Below are positions 8,428 through 19,643 of a stretch of 64,000 bases of DNA, in pieces. The position numbers and the translations under genes were made by a program. Origin of the DNA: Bacteroidia bacterium (GTDB lineage Bacteria; Bacteroidota; Bacteroidia; Bacteroidales; UBA932); contig SABC01000004.1 in the NCBI GenBank assembly GCA_009929175.1, positions 1 to 64,000 on the forward strand, read 5' to 3'. Positions within the stretch are counted from its first letter, which is position 1. Each line of letters opens with the position of its first letter. The notes below the pieces were generated by a model that saw only the letters and a list, made by a program, of their open reading frames with translations, did no database searches and was not told the DNA's origin.

Positions 8428-11400
8428 ATGGCATTTTTTACAGATGTGCTCAAAAAGTTTTTCGGCACAAAATCGGATAGGGATATTAAATTGATTCGCC
8501 CATACGTGGACAAGACGATCGCTGCCTACGATAGGATAGACAAATTGACCCACGATGAGCTGAGGACCGAAAGTTTCCGGATTAAAAAGATAATCACCGA
8601 CAGGATTGCTGCTGACGAAGAGAAAAAGAGGTCCCTTCGCGAACGTCTGGAAGATGTGATGATAGATGTGAAGGAAAAGGAGGAGTTGGCAACTGAAGTC
8701 GATAAACTCTCCAAAAAGATAGATGAGAATATTGAGGAAGTTCTCCTGGAGATATTACCCGATGCTTTTGCAATAATGAAGTCTACCGCGCGCCGTTTCA
8801 AGGAGAACGAAAAGGTTGTGGTAAAGGCTCTGGATTTTGACAGGGACCTTGCAGCAATGCAGGATTTCGTTTCCATTGAGGGAGATAACGCTGTATGGAG
8901 CAATAGTTGGGTTGCCGGCGGAAACAAGATTGTATGGGATATGGTCCATTACGATGTGCAGCTTATTGGTGGTGTTGCCCTCCACCAGGGCAAGATTGCC
9001 GAGATGGCGACGGGTGAGGGTAAGACCCTGGTAGCCACTCTGCCCGTATTCTTAAATGCTTTGGCCGGAAAGGGTGTTCATGTGGTGACTGTCAACGACT
9101 ATCTCTCCAAACGTGACTCGGAGTGGATGGGACCGCTATACCAGTTCCACGGATTAAAGGTGGATTGCCTGGACAGGCACCAACCTAACTCCGAAGCTCG
9201 TAAAAAGGCATACAGGGCAGATATCACTTTTGGAACAAACAACGAGTTCGGATTTGATTACCTGCGTGATAACATGGCAATCAATGCCGAAGACTTAGTC
9301 CAGAAAAAGCATCACTTTGCTATTGTGGATGAGGTTGACTCTGTGTTGATCGATGATGCAAGGACTCCGCTTATAATATCGGGTCCGGTACCTAAAGGGG
9401 ATGAACAGCAGTTCAACGAATACAAACCAATTGTTGAGAAGCTCTACAGTGCACAAAGAGCACTTGTTACCCAACTCCTCAATGAAGCTAAAACTAAGCT
9501 TAAGGAAGGGAACGAAGAGGAGGGCGGAAAGCTTTTACTCAGGGCCCACAAGGGACTTCCCCGCTATAACCCGCTTATTAAGTATTTGAGTGAGGCAGGC
9601 AGCAAGCAGATACTGATTAAAACCGAGAACTTCCATATGCAGGACAATAACAAACAGATGCATCTGATTACGGATGACCTCTTCTTTGTTATTGACGAAA
9701 AACAGCGTTCTGTAGAGCTGACCGATAAAGGTCATGAACTGATTGCAAAGAGTGTCAGTGACAACAAATTCTTTATTCTGCCCGATATTGGCACGGAGAT
9801 TTCCGAAATTGAAAAAAGTGATATATCTCCCGAAGAGAAGCTTGCAAAAAAAGATGCCCTTTTGAGTGATTATGCAGTAAAGAGTGAAAGGGTGCACACA
9901 GTCAATCAGTTACTTAAGGCATATACAATGTTCGAAAAGGATGTCGAGTACGTTGTAATGGATAACAAAATCAAGATTGTGGATGAACAGACCGGGCGTA
10001 TTCTGGAGGGGCGGAGATATTCAGACGGCCTCCACCAGGCAATCGAGGCCAAAGAGTCTGTTAAGATTGAGGCGGCTACTCAGACTTTTGCTACTATCAC
10101 CCTGCAAAACTACTTTAGGATGTACCACAAGCTTGCCGGTATGACCGGTACGGCTGAGACCGAAGCTGGTGAGTTCTGGTCAATTTACAAGCTGGATGTG
10201 GTGGTTATTCCAACCAACCGCCCTATAGTACGTAAGGATTTGGATGACTTGATATTCAAAACCAAGAGGGAAAAATACAATGCAGTTATCGATGAGATTG
10301 TTAAGTTAACCAAGGATGGAAGGCCTGTATTGGTTGGTACCACATCGGTAGAGGTTTCGGAGCTGTTAAGCAGGATGTTAAAACTCAGAGGTATTAAGCA
10401 TAATGTGCTAAACGCCAAACAACACGCAAGGGAGGCCGAGATTGTTGCAGAGGCGGGGCAACCGGGAGCTGTGACTATAGCAACCAACATGGCGGGACGT
10501 GGAACGGATATAAAATTGGGAAACGGAGTAAAGGAGGCCGGCGGACTGGCAATCATTGGTACGGAAAGACACGATTCCCGAAGGGTGGACAGGCAGTTAA
10601 GGGGACGTGCAGGACGTCAGGGAGACCCTGGTTCTTCAAGTTTTTATGTATCACTTGAGGATGACCTTATGCGCCTGTTTGGATCGGAGAGGATTGCAAA
10701 TATTGTTGACAGGATGGGTATGAAGGAGGGTGAGGTGCTCCAGCACTCCATGCTTTCCAAATCCATAGAGAGGGCCCAAAGAAAGGTAGAGGAGAATAAT
10801 TTTGGAATCAGGAAAAGGCTTCTGGAGTACGATGATGTCATGAATTCCCAAAGAGAGGTGATTTACACACGCAGGAGGAATGCTCTCTACGGGGAAAGGA
10901 TCGATGTGGATATCAGGAATATGATGACCGATTACACCGAATCACTTGTGAACTCTTCCCATGGTAATTTGTCTTTTGATGAGTTTTCTTATGAGACCAT
11001 AAGGCATCTCTCGATGGAGCCGGGAATCTCCGGTGAAGTTTACGAGAAGGAGAGTGCTGCAGAAGTTGCGGCAAAACTCCTGGAGAATGTACAAAACTCA
11101 CATAAACGAAGGGTGGATACCATGGTCAGTCAGGCTTGGCCAATTGTTAAACAGGTTTATGAAACCCAAAGTGCCACATACGACAATATTGCAATTCCGG
11201 TAGGTGACGGGAGCAAGATCATGCAAACCGTTGTAAACCTCAAAAAGGCTTATGATACCAAAGGGCTTGAGATTGCCAGGTCACTGAACAAAAGTATCAC
11301 CCTCATGATGATTGACGAATATTGGAAAGAGCATCTCAGGGATATGGATGACCTCAAACAATCTGTACAGAATGCAACCTACGAACAAAAGGATCCGTTA

Positions 11401-11715
11401 TTGATATACAAATTTGAGAGCTTTAAACTTTTTCAGGAGATGCTGGATAAAGTGAACAAGGATGTCCTGAGCTTCCTTCTGAAAGCACACATTCCTCTCA
11501 GGGATGTTCAAAACGATCCTTCCAGGCTAAGGCAGGAACAGAGGCGCAAGACGGACCTTTCCAATATGCAAACTTCCCGATCGGATCTGGTGACCTCTTC
11601 GGGGGAACCAAAATCCCAGGCTCCTGTACATGTTGAGAAGAGGGTTGGACGAAATGATCCATGTCCATGCGGGAGCGGGAAAAAATTCAAAAACTGCCAT
11701 GGTGCGGCAGAATAG
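8428..11715 (+). CDS. secA: Preprotein translocase subunit SecA
   Basis: [45 protein letters not shown]-terminal zinc motif [17 protein letters not shown]. Confidence 0.98.
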   Translation: MAFFTDVLKKFFGTKSDRDIKLIRPYVDKTIAAYDRIDKLTHDELRTESFRIKKIITDRIAADEEKKRSLRERLEDVMIDVKEKEELATEVDKLSKKIDENIEEVLLEILPDAFAIMKSTARRFKENEKVVVKALDFDRDLAAMQDFVSIEGDNAVWSNSWVAGGNKIVWDMVHYDVQLIGGVALHQGKIAEMATGEGKTLVATLPVFLNALAGKGVHVVTVNDYLSKRDSEWMGPLYQFHGLKVDCLDRHQPNSEARKKAYRADITFGTNNEFGFDYLRDNMAINAEDLVQKKHHFAIVDEVDSVLIDDARTPLIISGPVPKGDEQQFNEYKPIVEKLYSAQRALVTQLLNEAKTKLKEGNEEEGGKLLLRAHKGLPRYNPLIKYLSEAGSKQILIKTENFHMQDNNKQMHLITDDLFFVIDEKQRSVELTDKGHELIAKSVSDNKFFILPDIGTEISEIEKSDISPEEKLAKKDALLSDYAVKSERVHTVNQLLKAYTMFEKDVEYVVMDNKIKIVDEQTGRILEGRRYSDGLHQAIEAKESVKIEAATQTFATITLQNYFRMYHKLAGMTGTAETEAGEFWSIYKLDVVVIPTNRPIVRKDLDDLIFKTKREKYNAVIDEIVKLTKDGRPVLVGTTSVEVSELLSRMLKLRGIKHNVLNAKQHAREAEIVAEAGQPGAVTIATNMAGRGTDIKLGNGVKEAGGLAIIGTERHDSRRVDRQLRGRAGRQGDPGSSSFYVSLEDDLMRLFGSERIANIVDRMGMKEGEVLQHSMLSKSIERAQRKVEENNFGIRKRLLEYDDVMNSQREVIYTRRRNALYGERIDVDIRNMMTDYTESLVNSSHGNLSFDEFSYETIRHLSMEPGISGEVYEKESAAEVAAKLLENVQNSHKRRVDTMVSQAWPIVKQVYETQSATYDNIAIPVGDGSKIMQTVVNLKKAYDTKGLEIARSLNKSITLMMIDEYWKEHLRDMDDLKQSVQNATYEQKDPLLIYKFESFKLFQEMLDKVNKDVLSFLLKAHIPLRDVQNDPSRLRQEQRRKTDLSNMQTSRSDLVTSSGEPKSQAPVHVEKRVGRNDPCPCGSGKKFKNCHGAAE

Positions 11716-11756
11716 TTTCAACCATGTGAGTATTCACATTAAAAAAAATGTAAATT

Positions 11757-13145
11757 ATGTATGATGTATTGATAATAGGCTCAGGACCCGGAGGATATGT
11801 TGCAGCAATAAGGGCAGCACAATTAGGTTTGAGCACTGCCGTAATCGAAAAATCAGAACTGGGCGGCGTATGCCTCAATTGGGGGTGTATCCCAACAAAA
11901 GCCCTTTTAAAAAGTGCCCAGGCGATGCACTATGCAAAAAACTTCAAGGATTATGGTTTCACAATAGAGGGAGATGTAAAACCCGATATCAAAGCAATTG
12001 TAGAGAGAAGCCGTGGAGTTGCTGCCGGTATGAGCCGTGGGATAGAGTACCTTTTCAAGAAAAACGAGGTGAATGTGATCAACGGTTTTGGCAAAATCAT
12101 AGCAAAAGGGGAGGTAGAGGTTACCTCCGTCGACGGAACCAAAGAGATATACAAAGCCAGGAACATCATAATTGCAACAGGCTCCAGGGCCAATTCCCTG
12201 CCCTTTGCTCCCATAGACGGGAAGAAGATAATATCGTACCGTCAGGCACTTGTTCCTGAGTCAATACCTACATCTATTGCAGTGATAGGATCAGGAGCAA
12301 TAGGCAGCGAGTTTGCTTTTTTCTACAAATCCCTGGGTTCCCAAGTCTACCTTATTGAGTATTTACCATCCATTGTTCCGATGGAAGATGATGAGGTCTC
12401 GGCTCAGTTGAGCCGCTCTTTCCGTAAGATGGGTATGAAGGTGATGACCTCTGCACAGGTTAAGAGTATTGATACCAAGGGAGAAAATTGCAGACTTACA
12501 ATTGAAACCAAAAAGGGGGAGGAGGTGATTGAGACCCAAATGGTCCTCTCTGCAGTCGGGGTTGTTGCCAATATTGAAAATATCGGCATAGAAGAGCTCA
12601 ATATAGCAACTGAAAAAGGGAAAATCAAAGTAGATAACTATTATTCTACTTCAGTAGAAGGTATTTATGCAATCGGAGATGTGATTGCTACACCAGCCCT
12701 TGCACACGTAGCGTCGGCAGAGGCAATTGTTTGCGTGGAGCGTATAGCCGGTCACAACCCCAAACCTTTGAACTATACTAATATACCTGCTTGCACCTAC
12801 ACCTCCCCGGAAATTGCATCGGTAGGAAGTACCGAGAGAGCTTTGAAGGAGAGTGGTACCGATTATAAAGTAGGCAAGTTTCCTTTTACTGCATCAGGAA
12901 AGGCGACTACATCGGGTGAAAGGGACGGGTTTGTCAAACTCCTGACAGATCCTGTAAGCGACAAGATACTTGGTGCACACCTTATTGGCGCAAATGTCAC
13001 CGAGATGCTTTCGGGAATCGTAACAGCACGCACAATGGGTGCAACTGCAAAGGATATCATGGGTTCCATCCATCCTCATCCAACCATGAGTGAAGCCATT
13101 ATGGAGGCTGCAGCCGCCTCCCACGGCGAAGTTATTCACATTTAA
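11757..13145 (+). CDS. lpdA: Dihydrolipoyl dehydrogenase
   Basis: FAD motif GSGPGGYVAAIRAAQLG, redox GGVCLNWGCIPTKALL, HPHPTMSEA C-terminal motif. Confidence 0.96.
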   Translation: MYDVLIIGSGPGGYVAAIRAAQLGLSTAVIEKSELGGVCLNWGCIPTKALLKSAQAMHYAKNFKDYGFTIEGDVKPDIKAIVERSRGVAAGMSRGIEYLFKKNEVNVINGFGKIIAKGEVEVTSVDGTKEIYKARNIIIATGSRANSLPFAPIDGKKIISYRQALVPESIPTSIAVIGSGAIGSEFAFFYKSLGSQVYLIEYLPSIVPMEDDEVSAQLSRSFRKMGMKVMTSAQVKSIDTKGENCRLTIETKKGEEVIETQMVLSAVGVVANIENIGIEELNIATEKGKIKVDNYYSTSVEGIYAIGDVIATPALAHVASAEAIVCVERIAGHNPKPLNYTNIPACTYTSPEIASVGSTERALKESGTDYKVGKFPFTASGKATTSGERDGFVKLLTDPVSDKILGAHLIGANVTEMLSGIVTARTMGATAKDIMGSIHPHPTMSEAIMEAAAASHGEVIHI

Positions 13146-13156
13146 CAACAAGAGGT

Positions 13157-13558
13157 ATGTCTAAGAACGAAGTTACAACCCAGGTAAATGATGTAAACAG
13201 GATCTCTTCGGGGACGGAATTTCACGGAGTACTAAATTCTAATGCCGATATCAGGATTGATGGTTTTTTTGAAGGTAAAATAACCACTACAGGCAAACTG
13301 GTGATAGGAGACTCCGCCAGGATGGTGGGAGAGGCCATTGCGAAAAGCTGTGACATTTGGGGGGAGATGGAGGGCAAGGTCCTTCTAAAGGAGTTCTTTG
13401 GCCTTAGGAAAACCGGGACATTCAAAGGAAAGGTCGCTTGTCATAAAGTGTTTATCGAAGATGGCGGTTACTTTAACGGTAGTTGCAAGATAATCACTCC
13501 GGAAGAGTTTGAAGGTAGTATCAAAGCCTTAGAAAATGACGGCAAGGAGATTTTTTAG
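13157..13558 (+). CDS. Bactofilin family polymer-forming cytoskeletal protein
   Basis: ISSGTEFHGVLNSNADIRIDGFFEGKITTTGKLVIGDSARMVGEA beta-helical bactofilin core. Confidence 0.92.
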   Translation: MSKNEVTTQVNDVNRISSGTEFHGVLNSNADIRIDGFFEGKITTTGKLVIGDSARMVGEAIAKSCDIWGEMEGKVLLKEFFGLRKTGTFKGKVACHKVFIEDGGYFNGSCKIITPEEFEGSIKALENDGKEIF

Positions 13559-13570
13559 TTTTGTAATTAC

Positions 13571-13607
13571 AAAAAAAAGGCTGCAGTTTTTATTGCAGCC
13601 TTTTTTT
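13571..13607. terminator. Bidirectional intrinsic terminator between bactofilin and actin-like genes
   Basis: AAAAAAAAGGCTGCA-loop-TGCAGCCTTTTTTT. Confidence 0.85.
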
Positions 13608-13621
13608 ATGGAATATTCAGA

Positions 13622-14713
13622 CTATTCGGCAGTTGATTTATGGTATACAGCTACCGATGTATTGGCGTTTCCTATGTCTATGCCAAGGTAAGCAGGTTTG
13701 TCCGGGTTTTCAGTAGAGAAGACTCCGTCTTTTTCGTTGACAGAATGGTTTAACTTAGAGTAAAGGGCATAACCGGTTGACGCGCATTTCTCGGGGTTTT
13801 CAAATACTGTGATATTCAAAAGTTCTCCAAACTCCTTGCGGAACATCTCAAGAAGGTCTTTGTGGTTGGCTCCGCCACCGGCAAGGACAAGCTTGTCCAC
13901 TGATTCAAAATCCTGGTCCGAAATGTAACGCCTGATAGCAGGAGATACAACGTTGTTGTAATACATTTCCAAAGACATCTTCTTTTCATTGGAGAAATCC
14001 CTCCTTTTGCGGTTCACATACATGAATCCTTTGGTAAAGAGGTGGTCCACCTGGTGTTCTGTGCGCATAGAAAGGTATGTGTGCTTGGATAACTCCTGGG
14101 AGAAGAGGTTTACAGCGTAACTTATGCCATGAGTACTGAAAAGTGTTCGTACCGACAGGCCTTCGGGTGTACTGACAGCTCCTTCGCATGTTCCGTAACC
14201 AAGACTGATAATAAGGAAATTACCTCCTAAAGGGTTTTCGCCTTTGCGGACAGCCGTATCGCAGCCAACCAGCTCCGGTATAATATTTACTTCGCTGATT
14301 GATACTATCCTCTGTTCGGATGTCAAAATACCATCGTCACTTGATTTGAAGTATGAAATGATTTTCTCATCCTTCAGGTAGTGCTCGGCGGCTTCTTTGT
14401 TGAACTGATAAGTTGCATAGGGAAATCCGGTTGTGATTATCATCTTTGGGATCCAACCGTTCTTAACCTCAGACTGCAATGCATTGTTTGCCACTACCAG
14501 GGCAGCTTGCGTGATTATTTTGTAGTCAAGGTCTTCCGGCATAGGATTTATGAACTTATGAGGGGATACCCCATCATTAAGGGCATGGAGACCAACAAGG
14601 TAGTCCACTCCTTCGAATTTCAATTTTGAGAAACCAAGTATCGGATCATTGCTGGTAGCAAAATCCCTTAACGTTGATTCGTACACGCTTGGAAAAGAAT
14701 ATGTTTTTATCAT
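13622..14713 (-). CDS. ParM/StbA-like actin-family ATPase with circularly permuted motif order
   Basis: Motif order from N-terminus: YSFPSVY, DYLVGLHAL, MIITTGFPYATYQFNKE, FLIISLGYGTCEGAV (phosphate 2), VDKLVLAGGGANHKDLLEMF (adenosine), then C-terminal PAYLGIDIGNANTSVAVYHKSTAE (phosphate 1); ATG at 14713. Confidence 0.85.
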   Translation of the reverse strand: MIKTYSFPSVYESTLRDFATSNDPILGFSKLKFEGVDYLVGLHALNDGVSPHKFINPMPEDLDYKIITQAALVVANNALQSEVKNGWIPKMIITTGFPYATYQFNKEAAEHYLKDEKIISYFKSSDDGILTSEQRIVSISEVNIIPELVGCDTAVRKGENPLGGNFLIISLGYGTCEGAVSTPEGLSVRTLFSTHGISYAVNLFSQELSKHTYLSMRTEHQVDHLFTKGFMYVNRKRRDFSNEKKMSLEMYYNNVVSPAIRRYISDQDFESVDKLVLAGGGANHKDLLEMFRKEFGELLNITVFENPEKCASTGYALYSKLNHSVNEKDGVFSTENPDKPAYLGIDIGNANTSVAVYHKSTAE

Positions 14714-14763
14714 GATCAAATATTTTGTTCAAATGTACAAAAAAAAGGAATAAACCAGCTAAA

Positions 14764-15717
14764 CTATATCCTTTTTTTTATCTTGTAATTATTTCTTTCA
14801 CTGCTGTTTCTGCTGACCAGTTCGGCAACAAACCCCGAAAGGAAGAGTTGCATACCTATAATTAGTGCAACGAGTGAAATGTAAAACAAAGGCTGGTCGG
14901 TTACCTGCCGGAAAGGAAGCCCTTTGGATTGAGTTGCTAACTTTTGGATTATAAGGTAGATAGAGATTACTGCACCAAAGAAAAATGTAAGGGAACCTAT
15001 CAGTCCGAAGAAGTGCATGGGCTTTTTGCCAAACCTGTTGAGAAACCACAACGACAGCAAATCGAGGAATCCGTTTACAAACCGGTCCATACCGAATTTG
15101 CTTTTGCCGAATTTGCGGGAGCGGTGTTTTACTACCTTCTCTCCAATACGGCTAAATCCTGCGTTTTTGCATAAATATGGGATATACCGGTGCATTTCGC
15201 CGTAAACCTCGATGTTTTTGACAACCTCGGCGCGGTATGCTTTGAGTCCGCAGTTCATGTCGTGAAGCTTGATGCCGGTAACACGCCTCGCAGTAGCATT
15301 GTAAATCTTTGAAGGAAGATTTTTACTTAAAAACCCGTCATGACGTTTCTTTTTCCAACCGGAAACAAGATCGTATCCCTCTTCACGAATCATTTTTATT
15401 AGTTGAGGAATCTCCTCCGGACTGTCCTGAAGGTCGGCATCCATCGTAATGACGATATCTCCGGAGGCTGCCTCAAAGCCACAGTAAAGCGCTGCAGATT
15501 TTCCGTAATTCCTGCGAAAACAAATACCCTTTACAGGATAGGATTTGGAAAGCTCCTCTATTGCATTCCATGAACCATCGGTACTTCCGTCATCCACCAT
15601 GATGATTTCATAGGAGAGGCCTTCTCCTTTAAGGGTTTCGGAAATCCAGGGTACAAGCTCTCTGAGGGATTCCTCTTCATTCAAAAGGGATATTACGATA
15701 GACAGATCCATTTCCAT
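14764..15717 (-). CDS. Glycosyltransferase family 2 with two C-terminal TM helices (DPM1/GtrB-like)
   Basis: LSIVISLLNEEESL, MVDDGSTDGSW, DADLQDSPEEIPQLI, GSLTFFFGAVISIYLI. Confidence 0.92.
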   Translation of the reverse strand: MEMDLSIVISLLNEEESLRELVPWISETLKGEGLSYEIIMVDDGSTDGSWNAIEELSKSYPVKGICFRRNYGKSAALYCGFEAASGDIVITMDADLQDSPEEIPQLIKMIREEGYDLVSGWKKKRHDGFLSKNLPSKIYNATARRVTGIKLHDMNCGLKAYRAEVVKNIEVYGEMHRYIPYLCKNAGFSRIGEKVVKHRSRKFGKSKFGMDRFVNGFLDLLSLWFLNRFGKKPMHFFGLIGSLTFFFGAVISIYLIIQKLATQSKGLPFRQVTDQPLFYISLVALIIGMQLFLSGFVAELVSRNSSERNNYKIKKRI

Positions 15718-15738
15718 TACTGTGCTGGTGATTCAAGT

Positions 15739-16254
15739 TTAAATATTTTCGTTTTCCTGTTCCATGAAGGGGGTAGCAGTTTTTGTGTAGTTGGCCATGA
15801 TTGCAGAGGCAATCATACCTATTATTGTGTAATATACAAGCGTGACCCCGAGAACAAGGTGGGGAAGTATTCCCTCAATTTTTTCCAGCATATCAACCGA
15901 ATCAGGGTTGGAACTTGCCATCATTTCCATCGCTACTGACATCTGTTCTGCCACCATGTCCGGGAAAATTACAGCATAATGTAAAAACATATAGCAAGCG
16001 CAAATTAGTGAAGAGAAAAAAGCAACCATAGTTCCGTACCGGAAACCGTCGCCGTAAGTAAAAGATTCGGATAACCTTGAGTGCTCCTTTAAAAAATAGT
16101 AAAGCAGCCAGATACTGCCGACTGTCTTGACAAGCCACAGGGCTATGTTTATTGCAGTCCCGGGGGTAAATACAGTTTGGACCAAGGTGATGATGATTGT
16201 AATCAGAGCCAGCAAGAAGCCACTTGTTGCAGCTGTTGTCCATTTGTTTTGCAT
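15739..16254 (-). CDS. DUF4199-like integral membrane protein
   Basis: 4-TM protein with SFTYGDGFRYGTMVAFFSSLI, resembling Bacteroidota DUF4199. Confidence 0.75.
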   Translation of the reverse strand: MQNKWTTAATSGFLLALITIIITLVQTVFTPGTAINIALWLVKTVGSIWLLYYFLKEHSRLSESFTYGDGFRYGTMVAFFSSLICACYMFLHYAVIFPDMVAEQMSVAMEMMASSNPDSVDMLEKIEGILPHLVLGVTLVYYTIIGMIASAIMANYTKTATPFMEQENENI

Positions 16255-16375
16255 GATAGGTTAAGTTTGAGGATTAGTGGATTTGGAATAATCCATCAAA
16301 TTTAGTCAAAAATATCAATTGGTAAAAATTTAGATAATTCTGTAAATAATATTTACCTTTGTGAGTTGATTAGAA

Positions 16376-18325
16376 ATGAAGGACAACATGATTAATATTA
16401 CTTTCCCGGACGGCAGTGTCCGACAGTACCAAAAGGGGATTACCCCATTCGAAATTGCTAACTCCATCAGCCCGAGGCTGGCCTCTGAGGTGCTGGCGGC
16501 AACCGTAAACTCAAAGGTAACGGAGGTAAACCGCCCCATTAACTCCGACTCAACCTTGAAATTGCATAAATGGGAAGACCAGGAGGCAAAGAGTACTTTT
16601 TGGCACTCCTCTTCACATCTGATGGCTGAGGCTTTGGAGCAGTTGTTTCCCGGAATCAAATTCGGGATAGGGCCATCTATCGAGACTGGATTTTACTATG
16701 ATGTTGACAGCGGTGACCGCCAGTTGACAGAGTCCGATCTCAAACAAATTGAGGAGAAGATGCTGGAACTTGCAAGGGAAAAGCAAACCTTTGTGAGGAG
16801 GGAGGTAAGCAAGGAGGAGGCAATGGCCACCTATACACAAAAAGGTGATGAATACAAATGCGAACTAATCAATGACCTGGAAGACGGGACCATCTCCTTT
16901 TACACAAACGGAACCTTTACTGACCTCTGCAGGGGGCCTCACCTTGCCGACACTTCGGTGATCAAGGCTGTAAAGCTAACCTCCATTGCAGGAGCTTACT
17001 GGAGAGGAAACGAAAACAACAAGATGCTTACCCGCATTTATGGAGTGACTTTTCCCCAAAAGAAACTTTTGGACGAATATTTGGTAATGCTGGAAGAGGC
17101 CAAGAAGAGGGACCACAGGAAAGTAGGCAAGGAGCTGGAACTTTTTGCTTTTTCACAAAGGGTAGGGCAGGGGCTTCCGTTATGGTTGCCAAAAGGTGCA
17201 ATGCTGAGGGAAAGACTGGAGAATTTCCTCAAGGTACTGCAAAAAAAACATGGTTACCTGCCTGTCATTACTCCCCATATCGGACAAAAGGAACTTTACG
17301 TGACCTCCGGCCACTATGCAAAATACGGCAAGGATTCATTCCAGCCAATTCATACTCCTCAGGAGGGAGAAGAGTTTTTGCTCAAACCTATGAACTGCCC
17401 GCACCACTGCGAGATATACAAGACCAAACCCAGGTCATACAAAGATATGCCGCTCAGGTTGGCAGAGTTTGGTACCGTTTACCGTTACGAACAGAGCGGA
17501 GAGCTTCATGGACTTACCAGGGTAAGAGGCTTTACCCAGGACGATGCCCATATTTTTTGCCGTCCTGACCAGCTAAAGGAGGAGTTCATCAAGGTTATAG
17601 ATATTGTCTTGTATATATTCCGCACACTGGATTTCAAGGACTATACTGCCCAAATATCCCTGAGGGATCCCGAAAACAGGGAAAAGTACATTGGCTCCGA
17701 TGAAAACTGGGACAAAGCCGAAAAGGCGATTATCGAAGCTGCCAACGAAAAAGGTCTCAATACTGTTGTAGAGTTGGGAGAGGCAGCATTCTACGGACCA
17801 AAACTTGACTTTATGGTCAAGGACGCTATTGGAAGGAAGTGGCAGCTGGGTACCATACAGGTAGATTATAACCTTCCTGAGAGGTTTGAACTGGAGTACG
17901 TAGGGGCTGATGACAAAAAACACAGGCCGGTCATGATCCACAGGGCACCATTCGGATCCATGGAGAGGTTCGTGGCCGTGCTCATTGAACATACCGGGGG
18001 AAAGTTCCCGTTATGGCTCACTCCTGAGCAGGCCGTCATCCTCCCGATTAGTGAAAAATACAATGATTATGCAAAAAAAGTTGTAGAATTCCTCAATAAT
18101 AACGATATTCGCGCCTCAATTGACGACCGTAACGAAACTATAGGCAAGAAGATCAGGGAGAATGAACTTAAAAGAGTTCCATTCCTCCTCATTGTGGGTG
18201 AAAAAGAGATGGATGCCAACATGGTCTCTGTGAGGGTACAAGGAGAGGGAGACAAAGGACAGATGTCTGCAGCAGATTTTGCGTCAATGGTAGAAAACGA
18301 AATTAAAGAACAAATAAAGTATTAA
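16376..18325 (+). CDS. thrS: Threonyl-tRNA synthetase
   Basis: TGS domain, [47 protein letters not shown] alternative at 16385. Confidence 0.98.
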   Translation: MKDNMINITFPDGSVRQYQKGITPFEIANSISPRLASEVLAATVNSKVTEVNRPINSDSTLKLHKWEDQEAKSTFWHSSSHLMAEALEQLFPGIKFGIGPSIETGFYYDVDSGDRQLTESDLKQIEEKMLELAREKQTFVRREVSKEEAMATYTQKGDEYKCELINDLEDGTISFYTNGTFTDLCRGPHLADTSVIKAVKLTSIAGAYWRGNENNKMLTRIYGVTFPQKKLLDEYLVMLEEAKKRDHRKVGKELELFAFSQRVGQGLPLWLPKGAMLRERLENFLKVLQKKHGYLPVITPHIGQKELYVTSGHYAKYGKDSFQPIHTPQEGEEFLLKPMNCPHHCEIYKTKPRSYKDMPLRLAEFGTVYRYEQSGELHGLTRVRGFTQDDAHIFCRPDQLKEEFIKVIDIVLYIFRTLDFKDYTAQISLRDPENREKYIGSDENWDKAEKAIIEAANEKGLNTVVELGEAAFYGPKLDFMVKDAIGRKWQLGTIQVDYNLPERFELEYVGADDKKHRPVMIHRAPFGSMERFVAVLIEHTGGKFPLWLTPEQAVILPISEKYNDYAKKVVEFLNNNDIRASIDDRNETIGKKIRENELKRVPFLLIVGEKEMDANMVSVRVQGEGDKGQMSAADFASMVENEIKEQIKY

Positions 18326-18349
18326 CTAAAATTTTTGGAGGAATAACTT

Positions 18350-18970
18350 ATCGCTACACCTTTTAAACCTCGCCCCGGAGGATTTGTCAAGAAGACAAAT
18401 AGCTCATCTTCAGTTAACAGAAGTATTGACAGGAGAAACATGTCAAACAGGAAAGTTGAGGATGGACCACGGATGAATTACAACATAACAGCCCTTAAGG
18501 TAAGGGTTGTGGGAGATAATGTTGAAAATCCGGGAGTATTCTCGACCACAGAGGCAATAAAGATGGCAGAGGCGATGGAGCTGGATCTTGTGGAGATATC
18601 TCCAAATGCCGATCCTCCTGTTTGTAAGATAATTGATTACCAAAAGTTTATCTACCAACAGAAGAAAAAAGCAAAGGAGATTAAAGCCAATGCCCAAAAG
18701 GTTGTCATCAAAGAGATCCGCTTTGGTCCCAATACCGATGAGCACGATTTTCAGTTTAAGCTGAAACATGCAAAGTCATTTTTGGAAGAGGGTTCCAAAG
18801 TAAAAGCTTATGTTTTTTTCAAAGGCCGTTCCATTCTGTTTGCCGCCCAGGGAGAAAAACTGCTTTTAAGGTTTGCCTACGAACTTGATGATTACGGCAA
18901 AGCAGAGCAGATGCCCAAGCTAGAAGGAAAAAGGATGATAATGATGTTATCACCTGCCAAGAAAAAATAG
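18350..18970 (+). CDS. infC: Translation initiation factor IF-3, likely AUC start upstream of first ATG
   Basis: Track ORF starts at 18440, but the frame is open from 18347 and encodes [30 protein letters not shown] before [22 protein letters not shown] at 18337-18341 lies 8 nt before ATC at 18350. Confidence 0.85.
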   Translation: MATPFKPRPGGFVKKTNSSSSVNRSIDRRNMSNRKVEDGPRMNYNITALKVRVVGDNVENPGVFSTTEAIKMAEAMELDLVEISPNADPPVCKIIDYQKFIYQQKKKAKEIKANAQKVVIKEIRFGPNTDEHDFQFKLKHAKSFLEEGSKVKAYVFFKGRSILFAAQGEKLLLRFAYELDDYGKAEQMPKLEGKRMIMMLSPAKKK

Positions 18971-19007
18971 TTGAAGAGTAATAATCTTAATTAAAACCAG
19001 ATAAACA

Positions 19008-19202
19008 ATGCCAAAGATTAAGACCAACTCCGGTGCAAAAAAGCGTTTCCAGCTTACCGGATCAGGTAAAGTGAAGAGAAAACACGCCTACAAGAGTCAC
19101 ATTCTCACCAAGAAGACAATCAAGCAAAAGAGGAATCTAACCTATTCTGCTTTGGTTTCGACTGCGGATGAGAAACGTATCAAAGCTCTTTTGGTAGCTT
19201 AG
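19008..19202 (+). CDS. rpmI: 50S ribosomal protein bL35
   Basis: [36 protein letters not shown]. Confidence 0.97.
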   Translation: MPKIKTNSGAKKRFQLTGSGKVKRKHAYKSHILTKKTIKQKRNLTYSALVSTADEKRIKALLVA

Positions 19203-19292
19203 TTCCAAATTATTATTAACCTGAATGTGCAGCAGGAAAAGTTTCTCAACAGGAGGAGAGCGCTGACATTCTTAAAACCAATTTAGTGTAGT

Positions 19293-19637
19293 ATGCCAAG
19301 ATCGGTAAACTCGGTGGCCTCAAGAGCCCGCCGTAAAAAAATTTTAAAACTGACACGGGGTAATTTTCTTGCTCGTGCCAATGTTTGGACGGTAGCAAAA
19401 AACACCTACGAAAAGGGTCTGACTTATGCCTACCGCGACCGTAAAAACAAAAAACGCGCATTCCGTGCATTGTGGATCCAGAGGATCAACGCTGCAGCAA
19501 GGCAACATGGTATGAACTACTCGCAGTTCATAGGTAAACTTGCAAAAAGCAATGTGGGACTTAACCGTAAGGTTCTTGCCGACCTGGCAATGAATAACCC
19601 GCAGGCATTTGAAGCGATTATCAACTCTGTAAAATAG
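19293..19637 (+). CDS. rplT: 50S ribosomal protein bL20
   Basis: [49 protein letters not shown]. Confidence 0.98.
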   Translation: MPRSVNSVASRARRKKILKLTRGNFLARANVWTVAKNTYEKGLTYAYRDRKNKKRAFRALWIQRINAAARQHGMNYSQFIGKLAKSNVGLNRKVLADLAMNNPQAFEAIINSVK

Positions 19638-19643
19638 ACCAAA

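Noticed and set aside
19203-19292. GGAGGAG in the rpmI-rplT spacer considered as a Shine-Dalgarno or L20 autoregulatory leader
   Set aside because: It lies about 35-40 nt before the rplT ATG, too far for an SD, and I could not draw a convincing L20-binding structure by eye.
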